Assembly (NCBI RefSeq): GCF_000185965.1
Contig: NC_014924.1
Span: 1,054,001-1,118,000, forward strand
From: Pseudoxanthomonas suwonensis 11-1
GTDB lineage: Bacteria; Pseudomonadota; Gammaproteobacteria; Xanthomonadales; Xanthomonadaceae
Direction: 5' to 3'
DNA length: 64,000 nucleotides
Shown here: in pieces, positions 32,583 through 46,429 of the stretch
Layout of the letters: each line of letters starts with the position of its first letter
Numbering within the stretch: position 1 is the stretch's first letter
The notes under the pieces: generated by a model
Databases searched by the model: none
What the model saw: only the letters and a program-made list of their open reading frames with translations
Told to the model about the DNA's origin: nothing
Position numbers and translations under genes: made by a program

Positions 32583-33362
32583 TCAGGCCTTGCCGAGCCT
32601 CGCCAGCAGGGCGCGCAGGCCGGCCTGGGTATCCGGCTCGTACCAGCCTTCGGCGAAGCGGTCCAGGTGCAGGTGCTCCGGATCGAGCGCGCGGATGAGG
32701 TCGGCGCGGGCCAGTGCGCGGGTCTGCAGCATCGGCGCACGCGGCAGGCGCAGCAGCGGCTCCAGCCAGGCCAGCGCACGCGGGACGACTTCCTCCACCG
32801 CGACCAGCTCGTCGACCAGGCCGATCCGCAGCGCCTCCTCGTCCGGGACCATCGCACCGGCGACCAGCAGGCGCTCGGCGCGGTGGTGGCCGATCACCCG
32901 GCGCATCAGCTGCTGCGCACCGTCGGGAACGGCCAGGCCGACCTGGGTCTCGTTCATGCCGATGGTGAAGGGTCGCTTGGGATCCGGCGAACGCGCCATC
33001 ACCCGGTAGTCGCAGCACAGCGACAGCACGCAGCCGCCGGCCGGCGCGTGGCCGGTGATCGCGGCCACAACCGGGATGCGCAGCCCGGCCAGCGCACGCG
33101 CCGCGCCGAAGAACGCGCCCCATGCCGCCTGCAGTGCGTGGCGGTCCTCGCCCAGCGACACCAGGTGGGGCACGTCCAGGCCGGCGGAGAACATGCCCGG
33201 CGCACCGGACACCACCACCGCGTCCATGTCCTCGGCCACCGCGCCTTCCACGCCGGCGATCAGCGCGCGGCACAGCGCAGGATCCAGGGCGTTGACCGGC
33301 GGGCGCGCCAGGCGCAGCTCGCGGATGCGGCCATGGTCGATGCTCTGCACGTATGCGTTCAT
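32583..33362 (-). CDS. Crotonase-fold protein, probable delta3-delta2-enoyl-CoA isomerase
   Basis: 259 residues. The oxyanion loop is SAGLDVPHLV. In place of the first hydratase glutamate the sequence reads APAGGCVLSLCCDYRVMA, and the second region is FTIGMNETQVGLAVP with its Glu kept. This pattern, one catalytic Glu in NETQ, is that of mitochondrial-type enoyl-CoA isomerases (ECI1) that shift cis-3 double bonds during unsaturated fatty-acid oxidation. Hydratase activity is unlikely. It stands alone, convergent with lysR and divergent from the PCuAC gene. Confidence 0.82.
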   Translation of the reverse strand: MNAYVQSIDHGRIRELRLARPPVNALDPALCRALIAGVEGAVAEDMDAVVVSGAPGMFSAGLDVPHLVSLGEDRHALQAAWGAFFGAARALAGLRIPVVAAITGHAPAGGCVLSLCCDYRVMARSPDPKRPFTIGMNETQVGLAVPDGAQQLMRRVIGHHRAERLLVAGAMVPDEEALRIGLVDELVAVEEVVPRALAWLEPLLRLPRAPMLQTRALARADLIRALDPEHLHLDRFAEGWYEPDTQAGLRALLARLGKA

Positions 33363-33393
33363 GGGTGGTCCAGTGGCGGGCGTATGGGGCGGC

Positions 33394-33399
33394 TATGAT
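33394..33399 (+). promoter_or_regulatory. Possible -10 element for a leaderless PCuAC mRNA
   Basis: TATGAT ends 6 bases before the ATG at 33406. There is no ribosome site and no clear -35 hexamer 17 bases upstream. Confidence 0.4.
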
Positions 33400-33405
33400 A
33401 GGCGC

Positions 33406-33927
33406 ATGGACATCCGACGCCTGCTGCCTGTTGCCCTGCTGGCCTTCGTGGCCACGCTCCCCGCCACTGCCTCCGCCGCCACGCCGGCCGCGAAGGCGTC
33501 GTCGAAGACCCCGTGCGTGGCGATGGACGCCGGCTGGATCCGGCTGTCGCCGGTGCCGCAGCCGCGCATGCTTGCCGGCTTCGGCCGCCTCGCCAACAGG
33601 TGCGGCCAGGCGGTCGCGGTGGTCGGTGCGCGCAGCCCGGTATTCGGCGAAGTGACGGTGCACGAAACCACCCAGGTCGATGGCGTCAGCCGCATGCGCG
33701 AGATCGCCCAGCTGCCGCTGGCCGCACGCGGCGAAGCCGTGCTCCAGCCCGGCGGCCTGCACCTGATGCTGATGCAGCCGGCAAAGCCGCTGGCCGAGGG
33801 CGAGCGCGTGCCGCTGGTGTTGCTGCTGGCCGATGGCAGCGAGGTCGCGGTGGAGCTGACCGTGCAGCGCGGCGCGCCGGGCGCCGCCGCGCCGGCCGCC
33901 GGGGCGCACGCGCACCACCACCACTGA
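33406..33927 (+). CDS. PCuAC-family periplasmic copper chaperone with His tail
   Basis: 173 residues. PCuAC proteins bind Cu(I) and deliver it to cytochrome oxidase assembly. Signal peptide LLPVALLAFVATLPATASAA. The copper motif is complete: Met in QPRMLAGFGRLAN, VHETTQVDGVSRMREIAQLP (His and Met) and GGLHLMLM (His-x-Met). The last residues are HAHHHH, giving extra metal-binding sites that may be for Cu(II). A single Cys (KTPCVAMDAGW) precedes the domain. It sits alone between an enoyl-CoA isomerase gene and a stress-protein gene; no oxidase genes are nearby. Confidence 0.9.
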   Translation: MDIRRLLPVALLAFVATLPATASAATPAAKASSKTPCVAMDAGWIRLSPVPQPRMLAGFGRLANRCGQAVAVVGARSPVFGEVTVHETTQVDGVSRMREIAQLPLAARGEAVLQPGGLHLMLMQPAKPLAEGERVPLVLLLADGSEVAVELTVQRGAPGAAAPAAGAHAHHHH

Positions 33928-33998
33928 GGACCCGCCCGCGCCGCGCATGCGGTCGGGCCATGGCCGGGGCAGGAGCCGCCGGCGACAAGGAGGGAAGC

Positions 33999-34898
33999 AT
34001 GAGCGACGCACACGCCCGTCCCCGTTCGATCCTGCTGGCCAGCGACCTGGATGCGCGTAGCGACCGTGCCCTGGACCGTGCAGTGCAGCTGGCTCGCGCC
34101 TGGGATGCGCGCCTGGTGGTGGCCAACGTGGTCGACGAGAACGCGGTCGAGGCGCACGGCATGCTGGTCCGCGATCCGCCGGCCTGGTACCGCGGCAGCG
34201 ATCCGGTGGATGAGGCCCGCAAGCTGCTGCAGGCCGAGGCCGGGATCCGCGGCGTGGAGATCGACCTGCGCGTGCTGGAGGGCGGTCGCGTCGCCGACCG
34301 CCTGCTGGACCTGGCGCGCGAGGAGGACTGCGGGCTGATCGTCACCGGCGTGGCGCGCTACGAAACCCTCGGACGGCTGGTGCTCGGCTCGACCGTCGAC
34401 CAGCTGGCGCGGCGCTCGCCGGTGCCGGTGCTGGTGGTCCGCCGGCGCGTGCATGGCCCCTACCAGCGCATGGTGGTCACCAGCGACTGGTCGGAATCCT
34501 CGAAGTCCGCCTTCCGCACCGCTACCGGCATGTTCCCGGAGGCCGCGATCGGCGTCCTGCATGGCTACGACGTGCCGATGGCCGGCCTGGCCGACACAGG
34601 CCGCGACGCGCTGCTGGCCGCGGCGCGCGACGCCGCGTTGGCCGAGGGCCAGGCGTTCATTGCCGCGTGCGAGCCGCCGGGTGGCGCCAGCGCGGTGGGC
34701 ATGGTGGTGGAGCGTTGCGACCCGGCCCTGCTGCTGCGCCTCTACGCCAGCCAGTACCCGGTCGACCTGGCGGTGGTGTCCTCGCATGGCCGCAGCGCGG
34801 TGTTCGACGTGCTGCTCGGCCATGTCGCCCAGCGCCTGGTAGATGAGTCGCCGGTCGATACCCTGGTCGTCCGCGACCTGCACGCGCAGGCACGCTGA
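33999..34898 (+). CDS. Tandem universal stress protein (UspA family)
   Basis: 299 residues with two Usp domains: ILLASDLDARSDRALDRAVQ at the start and RMVVTSDWSESSKSAFRTAT from about residue 156. Domain 1 has the ATP-binding loop pattern GVARYETLGRLVLGS; in domain 2 the loop (SSHGRSAVFDVLLG) is changed, so nucleotide binding there is less sure. UspE-like tandem proteins act in stress survival. A strong ribosome site (AAGGAGG) precedes the ATG. It is a single-gene unit ending in a hairpin. Confidence 0.9.
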   Translation: MSDAHARPRSILLASDLDARSDRALDRAVQLARAWDARLVVANVVDENAVEAHGMLVRDPPAWYRGSDPVDEARKLLQAEAGIRGVEIDLRVLEGGRVADRLLDLAREEDCGLIVTGVARYETLGRLVLGSTVDQLARRSPVPVLVVRRRVHGPYQRMVVTSDWSESSKSAFRTATGMFPEAAIGVLHGYDVPMAGLADTGRDALLAAARDAALAEGQAFIAACEPPGGASAVGMVVERCDPALLLRLYASQYPVDLAVVSSHGRSAVFDVLLGHVAQRLVDESPVDTLVVRDLHAQAR

Positions 34899-34916
34899 CC
34901 CGCACGCACGGGAAAA

Positions 34917-34940
34917 CCGCCGCATCCCGGGATGCGGCGG
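34917..34940 (+). terminator. Terminator after the universal stress protein gene
   Basis: Self-complementary 24-base palindrome with 12-base arms (CCGCCGCATCCC), 18 bases past the stop. Confidence 0.65.
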
Positions 34941-34958
34941 CGGGTTCCCTGCCAGGAA

Positions 34959-34978
34959 ACCGCGCCCCCCGGCGCGGT
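34959..34978 (-). terminator. Terminator after the thioesterase gene
   Basis: Eight-base stem (ACCGCGCC / GGCGCGGT) with a 4-base loop. On the minus strand it is followed by TTTCC, fitting an intrinsic terminator for the uvrA-thioesterase operon. Confidence 0.7.
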
Positions 34979-34985
34979 CATGCCA

Positions 34986-35398
34986 TCAGGCGGTGGCGGC
35001 GCGGATCGCGTCCGGCAGCGGGGCGCTGCGGCCGCTCTGGGTGTCCATCCAGACCACCACGACATTGCCGTCCGAATACAGCACCTTCTCGTCCTTCTGG
35101 TCGAGGATGCGGTGGCCGATGGTCACGCTGCTGTTGCCCAGGCGCTCGACGAACAGCTCCACGACGATGTCGTTCGGCCACACGATCGGCGCGCGGTAGT
35201 TGACGTTGGTGGCGGCCACGACCGGGGCGATGCGGTCGGTCATCGACACGCCGGGCACGCCCTGCATCCAGCGCACGCGCGCCTCCTCCAGGTAGGAGAT
35301 GTACTTGGCGTTGTTGACGTGGCCCATGGCGTCCATGTCGCGCCAGCGCACGCTGATCGGAACACGCGCCAGCAGGCGCGGGGCGGGGGATTCGTTGC

Positions 35399-35402
<4 letters not shown>
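34986..35402 (-). CDS. Hotdog-fold acyl-CoA thioesterase (YbgC/4HBT family)
   Basis: 138 residues. The catalytic segment [20 protein letters not shown] carries the conserved Asp and the GHVNN turn of 4-hydroxybenzoyl-CoA-type thioesterases. [20 protein letters not shown] follows as the central strand. It would hydrolyse acyl-CoA; closest in pattern to FadM or YbgC. The start ATG overlaps the uvrA stop by 4 bases, so it is made from the uvrA message. Confidence 0.88.
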
Positions 35403-38338
<2,936 letters not shown>

Positions 38339-38460
38339 CAGTGGGGGGCTCTGCGGAGGCAATGCGCCAGCGTAAGGGAACGCTGGATTTGGGGGCAACG
38401 GCCATCCACCGCAAGCCGCCGGGCGGCGGGGCGGGGCTGCGGTTCAGGTCCGGGGGTGGC

Positions 38461-38490
38461 TTGACCCGGACTTGGCCGGGCCACTACAAT
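38461..38490 (+). promoter_or_regulatory. Sigma-70 promoter for rplU-rpmA
   Basis: TTGACC and TACAAT separated by 18 bases, both 5/6 to consensus. Predicted start near 38497 gives a leader of about 58 bases before rplU. Confidence 0.8.
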
Positions 38491-38554
38491 TCCGCTTCTG
38501 TCCGCCCCGATGCGGGCAGGTTTGACCACAATAACAACAGAGGAATGCCTGGTC

Positions 38555-38863
38555 ATGTACGCAGTTCTGGTAACCGGCGGTAAGCAGTACCGCGTGGCGC
38601 AGGGCGAAACGCTCCGCGTCGAGAAGCTCGAGGCCGAAGCCGGCTCCGAGATCAAGTTCGAAGACATCCTGATGCTGGGCGACAGCGACGGGATCAAGAT
38701 CGGTGACGCCCTCAAGGGTGCCAGCGTGACCGCCAAGGTCGTGGCCCATGGCCGCGCCGACAAGGTCCGCATCATCAAGTTCCGCCGCCGCAAGCACCAC
38801 ATGAAGCGGCAGGGCCACCGCCAGTACTACACCGAAATCGAAATCACCGGCATCGCCGGCTAA
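38555..38863 (+). CDS. rplU: 50S ribosomal protein L21
   Basis: 102 residues. [20 protein letters not shown] is the L21 signature start and [16 protein letters not shown] the conserved basic C-terminal stretch that contacts 23S rRNA. The ATG at 38555 follows AGAGGA; an upstream in-frame ATG gives residues absent from L21. First gene of rplU-rpmA-obgE, the classical arrangement. Confidence 0.98.
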   Translation: MYAVLVTGGKQYRVAQGETLRVEKLEAEAGSEIKFEDILMLGDSDGIKIGDALKGASVTAKVVAHGRADKVRIIKFRRRKHHMKRQGHRQYYTEIEITGIAG

Positions 38864-38882
38864 TCAGTAAGGAGAATCCGTC

Positions 38883-39143
38883 ATGGCACACAAAAAGGGC
38901 GTAGGCTCCTCGCGCAACGGCCGCGATTCCAACCCGAAGTACCTGGGCGTGAAGATCTTCGGCGGCCAGGCCGTCGAAGCCGGCAACATCATCGTCCGCC
39001 AGCGTGGCACCCAGTTCCACCCGGGCGCCGGCGTCGGCCTGGGCCGCGACCACACCCTGTTCGCGCTGGTCGACGGCAAGGTCGAGTTCTCGGTCAAGGG
39101 TGCGGCCAAGCGCCGTACCGTCAGCGTCGTCGCTGAAGCCTGA
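38883..39143 (+). CDS. rpmA: 50S ribosomal protein L27
   Basis: 86 residues. [20 protein letters not shown] is the L27 start; its N-terminal tail reaches the peptidyl-transferase centre. [20 protein letters not shown] and [14 protein letters not shown] follow. A canonical AAGGAG precedes the ATG. It lies 19 bases after rplU and ends before a terminator. Confidence 0.99.
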   Translation: MAHKKGVGSSRNGRDSNPKYLGVKIFGGQAVEAGNIIVRQRGTQFHPGAGVGLGRDHTLFALVDGKVEFSVKGAAKRRTVSVVAEA

Positions 39144-39181
39144 TTGCTGGCCGCGCCTGGCGCGGCCGGATCGCACGGCAG

Positions 39182-39199
39182 GCCCCGCTTAGGCGGGGC
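39182..39199 (+). terminator. Terminator after rpmA
   Basis: GCCCCGC / GCGGGGC stem with a TTAG loop, followed by TTTCCGTTT. Confidence 0.8.
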
Positions 39200-39259
39200 T
39201 TTCCGTTTCTGGGGCAGGCAAAAACCCGGTCCCGGCCGCCTGCGTGGCGGGCCGGCTAG

Positions 39260-40372
<1,113 letters not shown>

Positions 40373-40391
40373 GGCTGGATTCCGCGCAACG

Positions 40392-40417
40392 AAAAACCCG
40401 GCCGAAGCCGGGTTTTT
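40392..40417. terminator. Bidirectional terminator between obgE and rpsT
   Basis: AAAAACCCGGC / GCCGGGTTTTT stem with a CGAA loop: A-tract and T-tract give a good intrinsic terminator both ways. Confidence 0.9.
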
Positions 40418-40481
40418 CATGGCATGCCTGGCTGGCGCGGAAGGGCCGGCGCGCGATGCGCGGCCCGCCCCCGGACAGGGA

Positions 40482-40751
40482 TCAGGCGGCCTTGATGGCC
40501 TTGATGCGCGCGGTCAGGCGGCTCTTGTGGCGGGCAGCCTTGTTCTTGTGGATCAGGCCGCGGGCGCTGAAGCGATCCAGCAGCGGCTGGGCGATGGCGA
40601 AGGCGGCTTCGGCGCCGGCGGCGTCGTTGGCGTCCAGGGCCTTGAGGACCTTCTTGACGGCGGTGCGGAGCTGCGAGCGCTGGGCGGTGTTGCGCGCGTT
40701 GCGCACGACCGTCTGCTTGGCGCGCTTCTTGGCGGACTTGATGTTGGCCAC
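40482..40751 (-). CDS. rpsT: 30S ribosomal protein S20
   Basis: 89 residues. [20 protein letters not shown] is the S20 start, followed by the helical body [19 protein letters not shown] and the conserved [16 protein letters not shown] that binds 16S rRNA. It is a single-gene unit with a strong promoter upstream and a shared terminator downstream, as in most gammaproteobacteria. Confidence 0.98.
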   Translation of the reverse strand: MANIKSAKKRAKQTVVRNARNTAQRSQLRTAVKKVLKALDANDAAGAEAAFAIAQPLLDRFSARGLIHKNKAARHKSRLTARIKAIKAA

Positions 40752-40811
40752 GGCGGTGGATTCCTGAAAAACGGGTACGAAAACGGTATGGTGGAGTACA
40801 GCGAACGCGAA

Positions 40812-40840
40812 ATTATGGTTGATTCAAGGGCTTGGGTCAA
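40812..40840 (-). promoter_or_regulatory. Sigma-70 promoter for rpsT
   Basis: Minus-strand TTGACC and CATAAT with a 17-base spacer (each 5/6). The start site near 40805 gives a leader of about 54 bases. Confidence 0.85.
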
Positions 40841-40882
40841 CCGCCACGACCGACCGGCCGTAGACGGCCGGGGGGCGGGCCG

Positions 40883-42499
40883 ATGAGCGGGTCCCGGCTG
40901 CTGCGTTCAGCCTCGCTGTTCAGCTCGCTGACCTTCATCTCGCGGGTTTCCGGCCTGGTCCGCGACCAGGTCTACGCCATCGTGTTCGGCGCCAGCCCGG
41001 CGATGGACGCCTTCATCGCCGCGTTCCGCATCCCCAACTTCATGCGCCGGCTTTCGGCCGAGGGCTCGTTCTCGATGGCCTTCGTGCCGGTGCTGGCCGA
41101 ATACAAGGAGAAGCACGGGCCGGACGCGGTACGCGGCCTGATCGACCGGGTTGCCGGCTCGCTGCTCGCGTCCCTGCTGGTGCTGACTGCGGCAGTGCTG
41201 CTGTTCGCGCCCTGGGTGGGAAGGGTGCTGGCGCCCGGCTTCACCGAGGACCCGGAGACCTACGCGCTGTTCGTGGAGATGCTGCGCATCACCTTCCCGT
41301 ATGCGCTGTTCATTTCAATGGCCTCGCTGGCCGGCGGCATCCTCAACACCTGGCAGCGCTTCGGGGTGCCGGCGATCTCGCCGGTGCTGCTGAACCTGTC
41401 GCTGATCGCCGCGGCCTGGGCGGGTGGCCACTGGCTGGGCGGGTCGGTGAAGGTGCTGGCCTGGGGCGTGCTGGTGGCCGGCATCCTGCAGCTGGCCTTC
41501 CACCTGCCCGCACTGGCAAAGCTGGGCCTGCTGCCGCGCCCGCGCCTGGACCTGGCCCACGCGGGCGTGCGCCGGGTCATGACCCTGATGGTGCCGACCC
41601 TGTTCGGTTCCTCGGTGGTCCAGTTCAACCTGCTGTTCAACACCATGGTTGCCTCGCTGCTGATCGGCGGCAGCATGACCTGGCTGTACTACAGCGACCG
41701 CCTGCTGGAGTTCCCGCTGGGCATGTTCGGCGTGGCGATCGGCACGGTGATCCTGCCGCACCTGTCCTCGCGCCATGCCAGTGCCGATCCGGACGGGTTC
41801 TCGCGTGGCCTGGACTGGGGCTTCCGCCTGTGCGTGCTGGTCGGCGTGCCGGCCACCCTGGGCCTGGTGCTGTGCGCCCAGCCGCTGGTGGCCACCCTGT
41901 TCCAGTACGGCCAGTTCGGCCCCGAGGATGCGCGCATGAGTGCGCTCAGCCTGGTCACCCAGTCGCTGGCCGTGCCGGCCTTCCTGCTGGTGAAGGTGTT
42001 GGCCCCGGCGTTCTATTCGCGCCAGGACACCCGCTCGCCCGTGCGTGCGGCGGTGGTCTCCGTGCTGGTCAACGCGGCCAGCACCCTGCTGTTCTTCGCC
42101 ATCCTGGTGTACGGCACGGATACCGGGCGCCAGGCTCTCTCCGAGGCGGGTGGACACCCGATCGACGCCCTCGGGATGGTGCCCGGCGCCCATGCATTGC
42201 TGGCCCTGGCGATCGCGGTGGCCGGCTGGACCAACGCCCTGCAACTGGCCTGGATGCTGCGCCGGGCAGGGGTCTACCGCCGCCAGCCGGGCTGGGCAAA
42301 GCTGCTGGTCCAGGTCGGTGCCGGCTCGCTGGCGCTGGCCGCGGTGGTCGTGGGGTGGGGCTGGCTGTGGCCGGACTGGTCCGACTGGGCCTGGTGGGAG
42401 CGCGGCTGGCGGCTGGCGGTGATGGTCGGCACCGGTGCGGCGGCCTATGCCGGCATGCTGCTGGCGCTGGGTCTGCGTCCGCGCGAGCTGCGAGGCTGA
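40883..42499 (+). CDS. murJ: Lipid II flippase MurJ
   Basis: 538 residues and about 14 membrane helices. MurJ moves lipid II across the inner membrane for peptidoglycan synthesis. Family signatures: FISRVSGLVRDQVYAIVFGA (helix 1), AFRIPNFMRRLSAEGSFSMA (with the essential Arg residues), and TWLYYSDRLLEFPLGMFGVA (helix 8). The ATG at 40883 is chosen because residues before it are Pro/Arg-rich and unlike MurJ. It is divergent from rpsT and is followed, 136 bases on, by ribF in the same direction. Confidence 0.96.
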   Translation: MSGSRLLRSASLFSSLTFISRVSGLVRDQVYAIVFGASPAMDAFIAAFRIPNFMRRLSAEGSFSMAFVPVLAEYKEKHGPDAVRGLIDRVAGSLLASLLVLTAAVLLFAPWVGRVLAPGFTEDPETYALFVEMLRITFPYALFISMASLAGGILNTWQRFGVPAISPVLLNLSLIAAAWAGGHWLGGSVKVLAWGVLVAGILQLAFHLPALAKLGLLPRPRLDLAHAGVRRVMTLMVPTLFGSSVVQFNLLFNTMVASLLIGGSMTWLYYSDRLLEFPLGMFGVAIGTVILPHLSSRHASADPDGFSRGLDWGFRLCVLVGVPATLGLVLCAQPLVATLFQYGQFGPEDARMSALSLVTQSLAVPAFLLVKVLAPAFYSRQDTRSPVRAAVVSVLVNAASTLLFFAILVYGTDTGRQALSEAGGHPIDALGMVPGAHALLALAIAVAGWTNALQLAWMLRRAGVYRRQPGWAKLLVQVGAGSLALAAVVVGWGWLWPDWSDWAWWERGWRLAVMVGTGAAAYAGMLLALGLRPRELRG

Positions 42500-42635
42500 C
42501 GCGGGCCGGGCTGACGGGGGCCGGGGCGTCGACGGCGGGCGGGGCTTTGGCTTGCGCCGGCCGCTATACTTGCAGGCTCGGCCCCGGGCCGGCGCCTGCT
42601 GGCGCCGCGGGGCGTCCAAGGTCATACCCAAGCAG

Positions 42636-43586
42636 ATGAGCAGGCTGTTCCGTGACGTCGATGGCGGGTCGCTGTGCCCGCGCGGCAGCGTGGTCTGCAT
42701 CGGCGCCTTCGACGGCCTCCACCTGGGCCACCGGGCGCTGGTGCGGCATGCCGTGGCGCGCGCCCGCGCGCTGGACGTGCCGGCGGTGGGGCTCAGTTTC
42801 GAGTGCCTGCCGCGCGAGTTCTTCGCCCGTGGCAACCCGCCGCCGCGGCTGACCCTGCCGCGCGACCGCATCCGCCTGCTGCTGGACCAGGGGCTGGATC
42901 ACCTGGGACTGTTGCGCTTCAACGCCGCGCTGGCGGCGATGCCGGCCGAAGACTTCGTCCGCCGCGTGCTGGCCGGGCGGCTGGGCGCGCGCGAGGTCTG
43001 GATCGGCCCGGAGTTCCGTTTCGGCAACCGCCGTGGCGGCGACCTGGCCCTGCTGCAGGCGATGGGCGCGGAGCTGGGCTTCCAGGCCGCGGAGATCGAG
43101 CCGGTGCAAGTGCAGGGCGAGCGCGTCTCCAGCACCCGCATCCGCGAGGCGCTGGTGGCCGGCGACTTCGCCCGGGTCGGCTTGCTGCTGGGCCGGCCGT
43201 ACGCGATCGGCGGGCGCGTGGTGCGCGGGCGCCAGCTTGGCCGCACCCTCGGCTTCCCGACCGCCAACCTGCGCTTCCCCAAGGCGCCGGCGCTGTCCGG
43301 CATCTACGCGACCTGGGTGCACGGCGTGGCCGCGCAGCCGTGGCCGTCGGTGTCCAGCTTCGGCACCCGGCCCACGGTCGAGGGCGTGGAGCCGCTGCTG
43401 GAAGCGCACCTGTTCGACTTCGCCGGCGACCTCTACGGGCGCCATATCGAGGTCGAGTTCGTCGCCAAACTGCGCGACGAAGAGAAATTCCCCGACCTGC
43501 CGGCCCTGACCGTGCAGATGCAGCGCGACGCCGGACAGGCCCGCGCCATCCTTTCCGAATCCGAACGACTGCGAGCCACGGCGTGA
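42636..43586 (+). CDS. ribF: Bifunctional riboflavin kinase/FMN adenylyltransferase
   Basis: 316 residues. RibF makes FMN from riboflavin and then FAD. N-terminal adenylyltransferase: [20 protein letters not shown] (HxGH motif), [15 protein letters not shown] and [19 protein letters not shown]-terminal kinase from about residue 185: [20 protein letters not shown] and [10 protein letters not shown]. Start at 42636 gives [11 protein letters not shown], as in related RibF. The stop overlaps the ileS GTG, so the two are coupled; this ribF-ileS-lspA order is typical of proteobacteria. Confidence 0.97.
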   Translation: MSRLFRDVDGGSLCPRGSVVCIGAFDGLHLGHRALVRHAVARARALDVPAVGLSFECLPREFFARGNPPPRLTLPRDRIRLLLDQGLDHLGLLRFNAALAAMPAEDFVRRVLAGRLGAREVWIGPEFRFGNRRGGDLALLQAMGAELGFQAAEIEPVQVQGERVSSTRIREALVAGDFARVGLLLGRPYAIGGRVVRGRQLGRTLGFPTANLRFPKAPALSGIYATWVHGVAAQPWPSVSSFGTRPTVEGVEPLLEAHLFDFAGDLYGRHIEVEFVAKLRDEEKFPDLPALTVQMQRDAGQARAILSESERLRATA

Positions 43587-46429
43587 GCCAGGACTACAAA
43601 GCCACCCTACACCTGCCCGCCACCGACTTCCCCATGCGCGGCGACCTGCCGCGGCGCGAGCCCGACATCCTTGCGCGCTGGGAATCCGAAGGCCTCTACG
43701 AGAAGCTGCGCGCCCGCGCCAAGGGCCGCCCGCTGTTCGTGCTGCACGACGGCCCGCCGTACGCCAACGGCGCGATCCACCTGGGCCACGCGGTCAACAA
43801 GATCCTCAAGGACATCATCGTCAAGTCGCGCCACCTGGCCGGCTTCGATGCGCCGTACATCCCGGGCTGGGACTGCCACGGCCTGCCGATCGAGATCGCG
43901 ATCGAGAAGAAGTACGGCAAGGTCGGCGTCAAGCTCGACGCGACCGGATTCCGGCAGAAGTGCCGTGAGTACGCGCAGTCGCAGATCGAGATCCAGCGCA
44001 AGGACTTCAAGCGCCTGGGCGTGATCGGCGACTGGGACAACCCGTACCAGAGCCTGGACTTCCGCTTCGAGGCCAATGAGATCCGCGCCCTGGCCAAGGT
44101 CGTGGACAACGGCCACCTGACCCGCGGCGTCAAGCCCGTCCACTGGTGCTTCGACTGCGGCTCGGCCCTGGCCGAGGCCGAGATCGAGTACCAGGACAAA
44201 GTCTCCCCGGCGATCGACGTGGCCTACCTGGCACGCGATCCGCAGGCGGTGGCGCGCGCCTTCGGCGTCGAGCTGCCGGAAGGCGTCGAGGTCGCGGTGC
44301 CGATCTGGACCACCACCCCGTGGACCCTGCCGGCCTCGCTGGCAGTGTCGCTGGGTCCGGACCTGGAATACGCCCTGGTCGAAGGCCCGGCACAGGACGG
44401 CCGCCGGCGCTGGCTGGTACTGGCCGACGCGCTGGCCGAGCGCGCGCTGCAGCGCTACGGCGTGGCCGGCGTGACCGTGCACGGCCGCGCCGCCGGCTCC
44501 GCGCTGGAGCACCAGCTGCTGGCGCATCCGTTCTACGCCGAGCGCGACATCCCGGTGATCCTGGGCGGCCACGTGTCGGCCGAGGACGGTACCGGCGCGG
44601 TCCACACCGCGCCCGGGCACGGCCAGGACGACTACGTGGTCGGCAAGGCCTACGGCCTGATCGAGAAGTACACGGCGGCCCAGCTCAATCCGGTCGACGG
44701 CCGCGGCGTGTACCTGCCGTCGACCCCGGCCGCGCGCGGCGTGGAGCTGGCCGGCCGGCACATCTGGAAGGCCAACGACGTCATCGTCGAGGTGCTGCGC
44801 GAGGCCGGCGTGCTGCTGGCCGCGAGCAAACTCGAGCACAGCTATCCGCACTGCTGGCGCCACAAGACCCCGATCGCGTTCCGCGCCACCCCGCAGTGGT
44901 TCATCTCGATGGAGCAGGCCAACCTGCGCGCCGACGCGCTGGCCGCCATCGACACGGTCAAGTGGTATCCCGAGTGGGGCAAGGCCCGCATCGCCGGCAT
45001 GGTCGAGGGCCGCCCGGACTGGACGATCTCGCGCCAGCGCACCTGGGGCGTGCCGATCGCGCTGTTCGTGCACCGCGAGACCGGCGAGCCGCACCCGCGC
45101 AGCAGCGAGCTGATGCGCCAGGTGGCCGACCGGGTGGAGCAGGGCGGCATCGACGTGTGGTACTCGCTGGATGCCGCCGAGCTGCTGGGCGAGGAGGCCG
45201 GCGACTACGAGAAGATCACCGACATCCTCGACGTCTGGTTCGATTCGGGCGTGACCCACGAGGCGGTGCTGCTCGAGCGCGGCCTTGGCAAGCCGGCCGA
45301 CCTGTACCTGGAAGGCTCGGACCAGCACCGCGGCTGGTTCCAGTCCTCGCTGCTGACCGGCGTGGCGATCGACAAGGCCGCGCCGTACCGGCAGTGCCTC
45401 ACCCACGGTTTCACCGTGGACGAGCACGGCCGCAAGATGTCAAAGTCGCTGGGCAACGGCATCGAGCCGCAGGACATCATGAAGACCCTGGGCGCGGACA
45501 TCCTGCGCCTGTGGATCGCCTCGGCCGACTACTCCAACGAGATGTCGCTGTCGCAGGAGATCCTCAAGCGCAACGCCGACGCCTACCGCCGCATCCGCAA
45601 CACCGCGCGCTTCCTGCTGGCCAACCTGCACGGCTTCGAGCCGGCGCGCGACCTGCGTCCGCTGGAGGACATGGTCGCGCTGGACCGCTGGATCGTGCAC
45701 CGCGCCTGGGAGGTGCAGGAAAAGGTCAAGGCGGCCTACGAGCGCTACGACTTCGCCGGCATCGTCCAGGCCCTGCTGAACTTCTGCTCGGTGGACCTGG
45801 GCTCGCTGTACCTGGACGTCACCAAGGACCGCCTGTACACCATGGGCGAGGACTCGCGCGGCCGCCGCAGCGCGCAGAGCGCGATGTACCGCATCGCCGA
45901 GGCTTTCGTGCGCTGGATCGCGCCCGTGCTGAGCTTTACCGCCGACGAGCTGTGGGGCTACCTGCCGAAGGACACCGCCGACGGCCAGCGCGAGGAGAAC
46001 GTGCTGTTCGCCACCTGGTACGAGGGCCTGGCCCCGATGCCGGCGGACGCCGAGCTGGGCGCGGCCGAGTTCGACCGCCTGCTGGCCCTGCGCGAGCAGG
46101 TGGCCAAGGTGCTGGAGCCGATGCGCGCCAACGGCCAGATTGGCGCCGCGCTGGAGGCCGAGATCACCGTGACCGCCGGCGCCGAGACCGCCGCCCACCT
46201 GCAGCCGCTGGCCGATGAACTGCGGTTCCTGTTCATCAGCGGCGACGTCACCGTGGTGCCGGCGCAGACCGACGACATCTTCGTGACCGCGCAGCCGACC
46301 ACCAAGCCCAAGTGCGTGCGCTGCTGGCACTACCGCGACGACGTCGGCGCCAACCCGGCCCATCCGGAAGCCTGCGGCCGCTGCGCGTCCAACATCGAAG
46401 GCCCCGGCGAAGTGCGGAGGTGGTTCTGA
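43583..46429 (+). CDS. ileS: Isoleucyl-tRNA synthetase
   Basis: 948 residues. Class I synthetase with [16 protein letters not shown] (HIGH motif) near residue 60, the CP1 editing domain ([34 protein letters not shown]), KMSKSLGN near residue 620, and a C-terminal zinc finger ([15 protein letters not shown]). It starts with a GTG that overlaps the ribF stop (GTGA), giving [12 protein letters not shown]. The bacterial (mupirocin-sensitive) type rather than the eukaryote-like type, judged by the C-terminal zinc domain. Confidence 0.98.
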   Translation: MSQDYKATLHLPATDFPMRGDLPRREPDILARWESEGLYEKLRARAKGRPLFVLHDGPPYANGAIHLGHAVNKILKDIIVKSRHLAGFDAPYIPGWDCHGLPIEIAIEKKYGKVGVKLDATGFRQKCREYAQSQIEIQRKDFKRLGVIGDWDNPYQSLDFRFEANEIRALAKVVDNGHLTRGVKPVHWCFDCGSALAEAEIEYQDKVSPAIDVAYLARDPQAVARAFGVELPEGVEVAVPIWTTTPWTLPASLAVSLGPDLEYALVEGPAQDGRRRWLVLADALAERALQRYGVAGVTVHGRAAGSALEHQLLAHPFYAERDIPVILGGHVSAEDGTGAVHTAPGHGQDDYVVGKAYGLIEKYTAAQLNPVDGRGVYLPSTPAARGVELAGRHIWKANDVIVEVLREAGVLLAASKLEHSYPHCWRHKTPIAFRATPQWFISMEQANLRADALAAIDTVKWYPEWGKARIAGMVEGRPDWTISRQRTWGVPIALFVHRETGEPHPRSSELMRQVADRVEQGGIDVWYSLDAAELLGEEAGDYEKITDILDVWFDSGVTHEAVLLERGLGKPADLYLEGSDQHRGWFQSSLLTGVAIDKAAPYRQCLTHGFTVDEHGRKMSKSLGNGIEPQDIMKTLGADILRLWIASADYSNEMSLSQEILKRNADAYRRIRNTARFLLANLHGFEPARDLRPLEDMVALDRWIVHRAWEVQEKVKAAYERYDFAGIVQALLNFCSVDLGSLYLDVTKDRLYTMGEDSRGRRSAQSAMYRIAEAFVRWIAPVLSFTADELWGYLPKDTADGQREENVLFATWYEGLAPMPADAELGAAEFDRLLALREQVAKVLEPMRANGQIGAALEAEITVTAGAETAAHLQPLADELRFLFISGDVTVVPAQTDDIFVTAQPTTKPKCVRCWHYRDDVGANPAHPEACGRCASNIEGPGEVRRWF

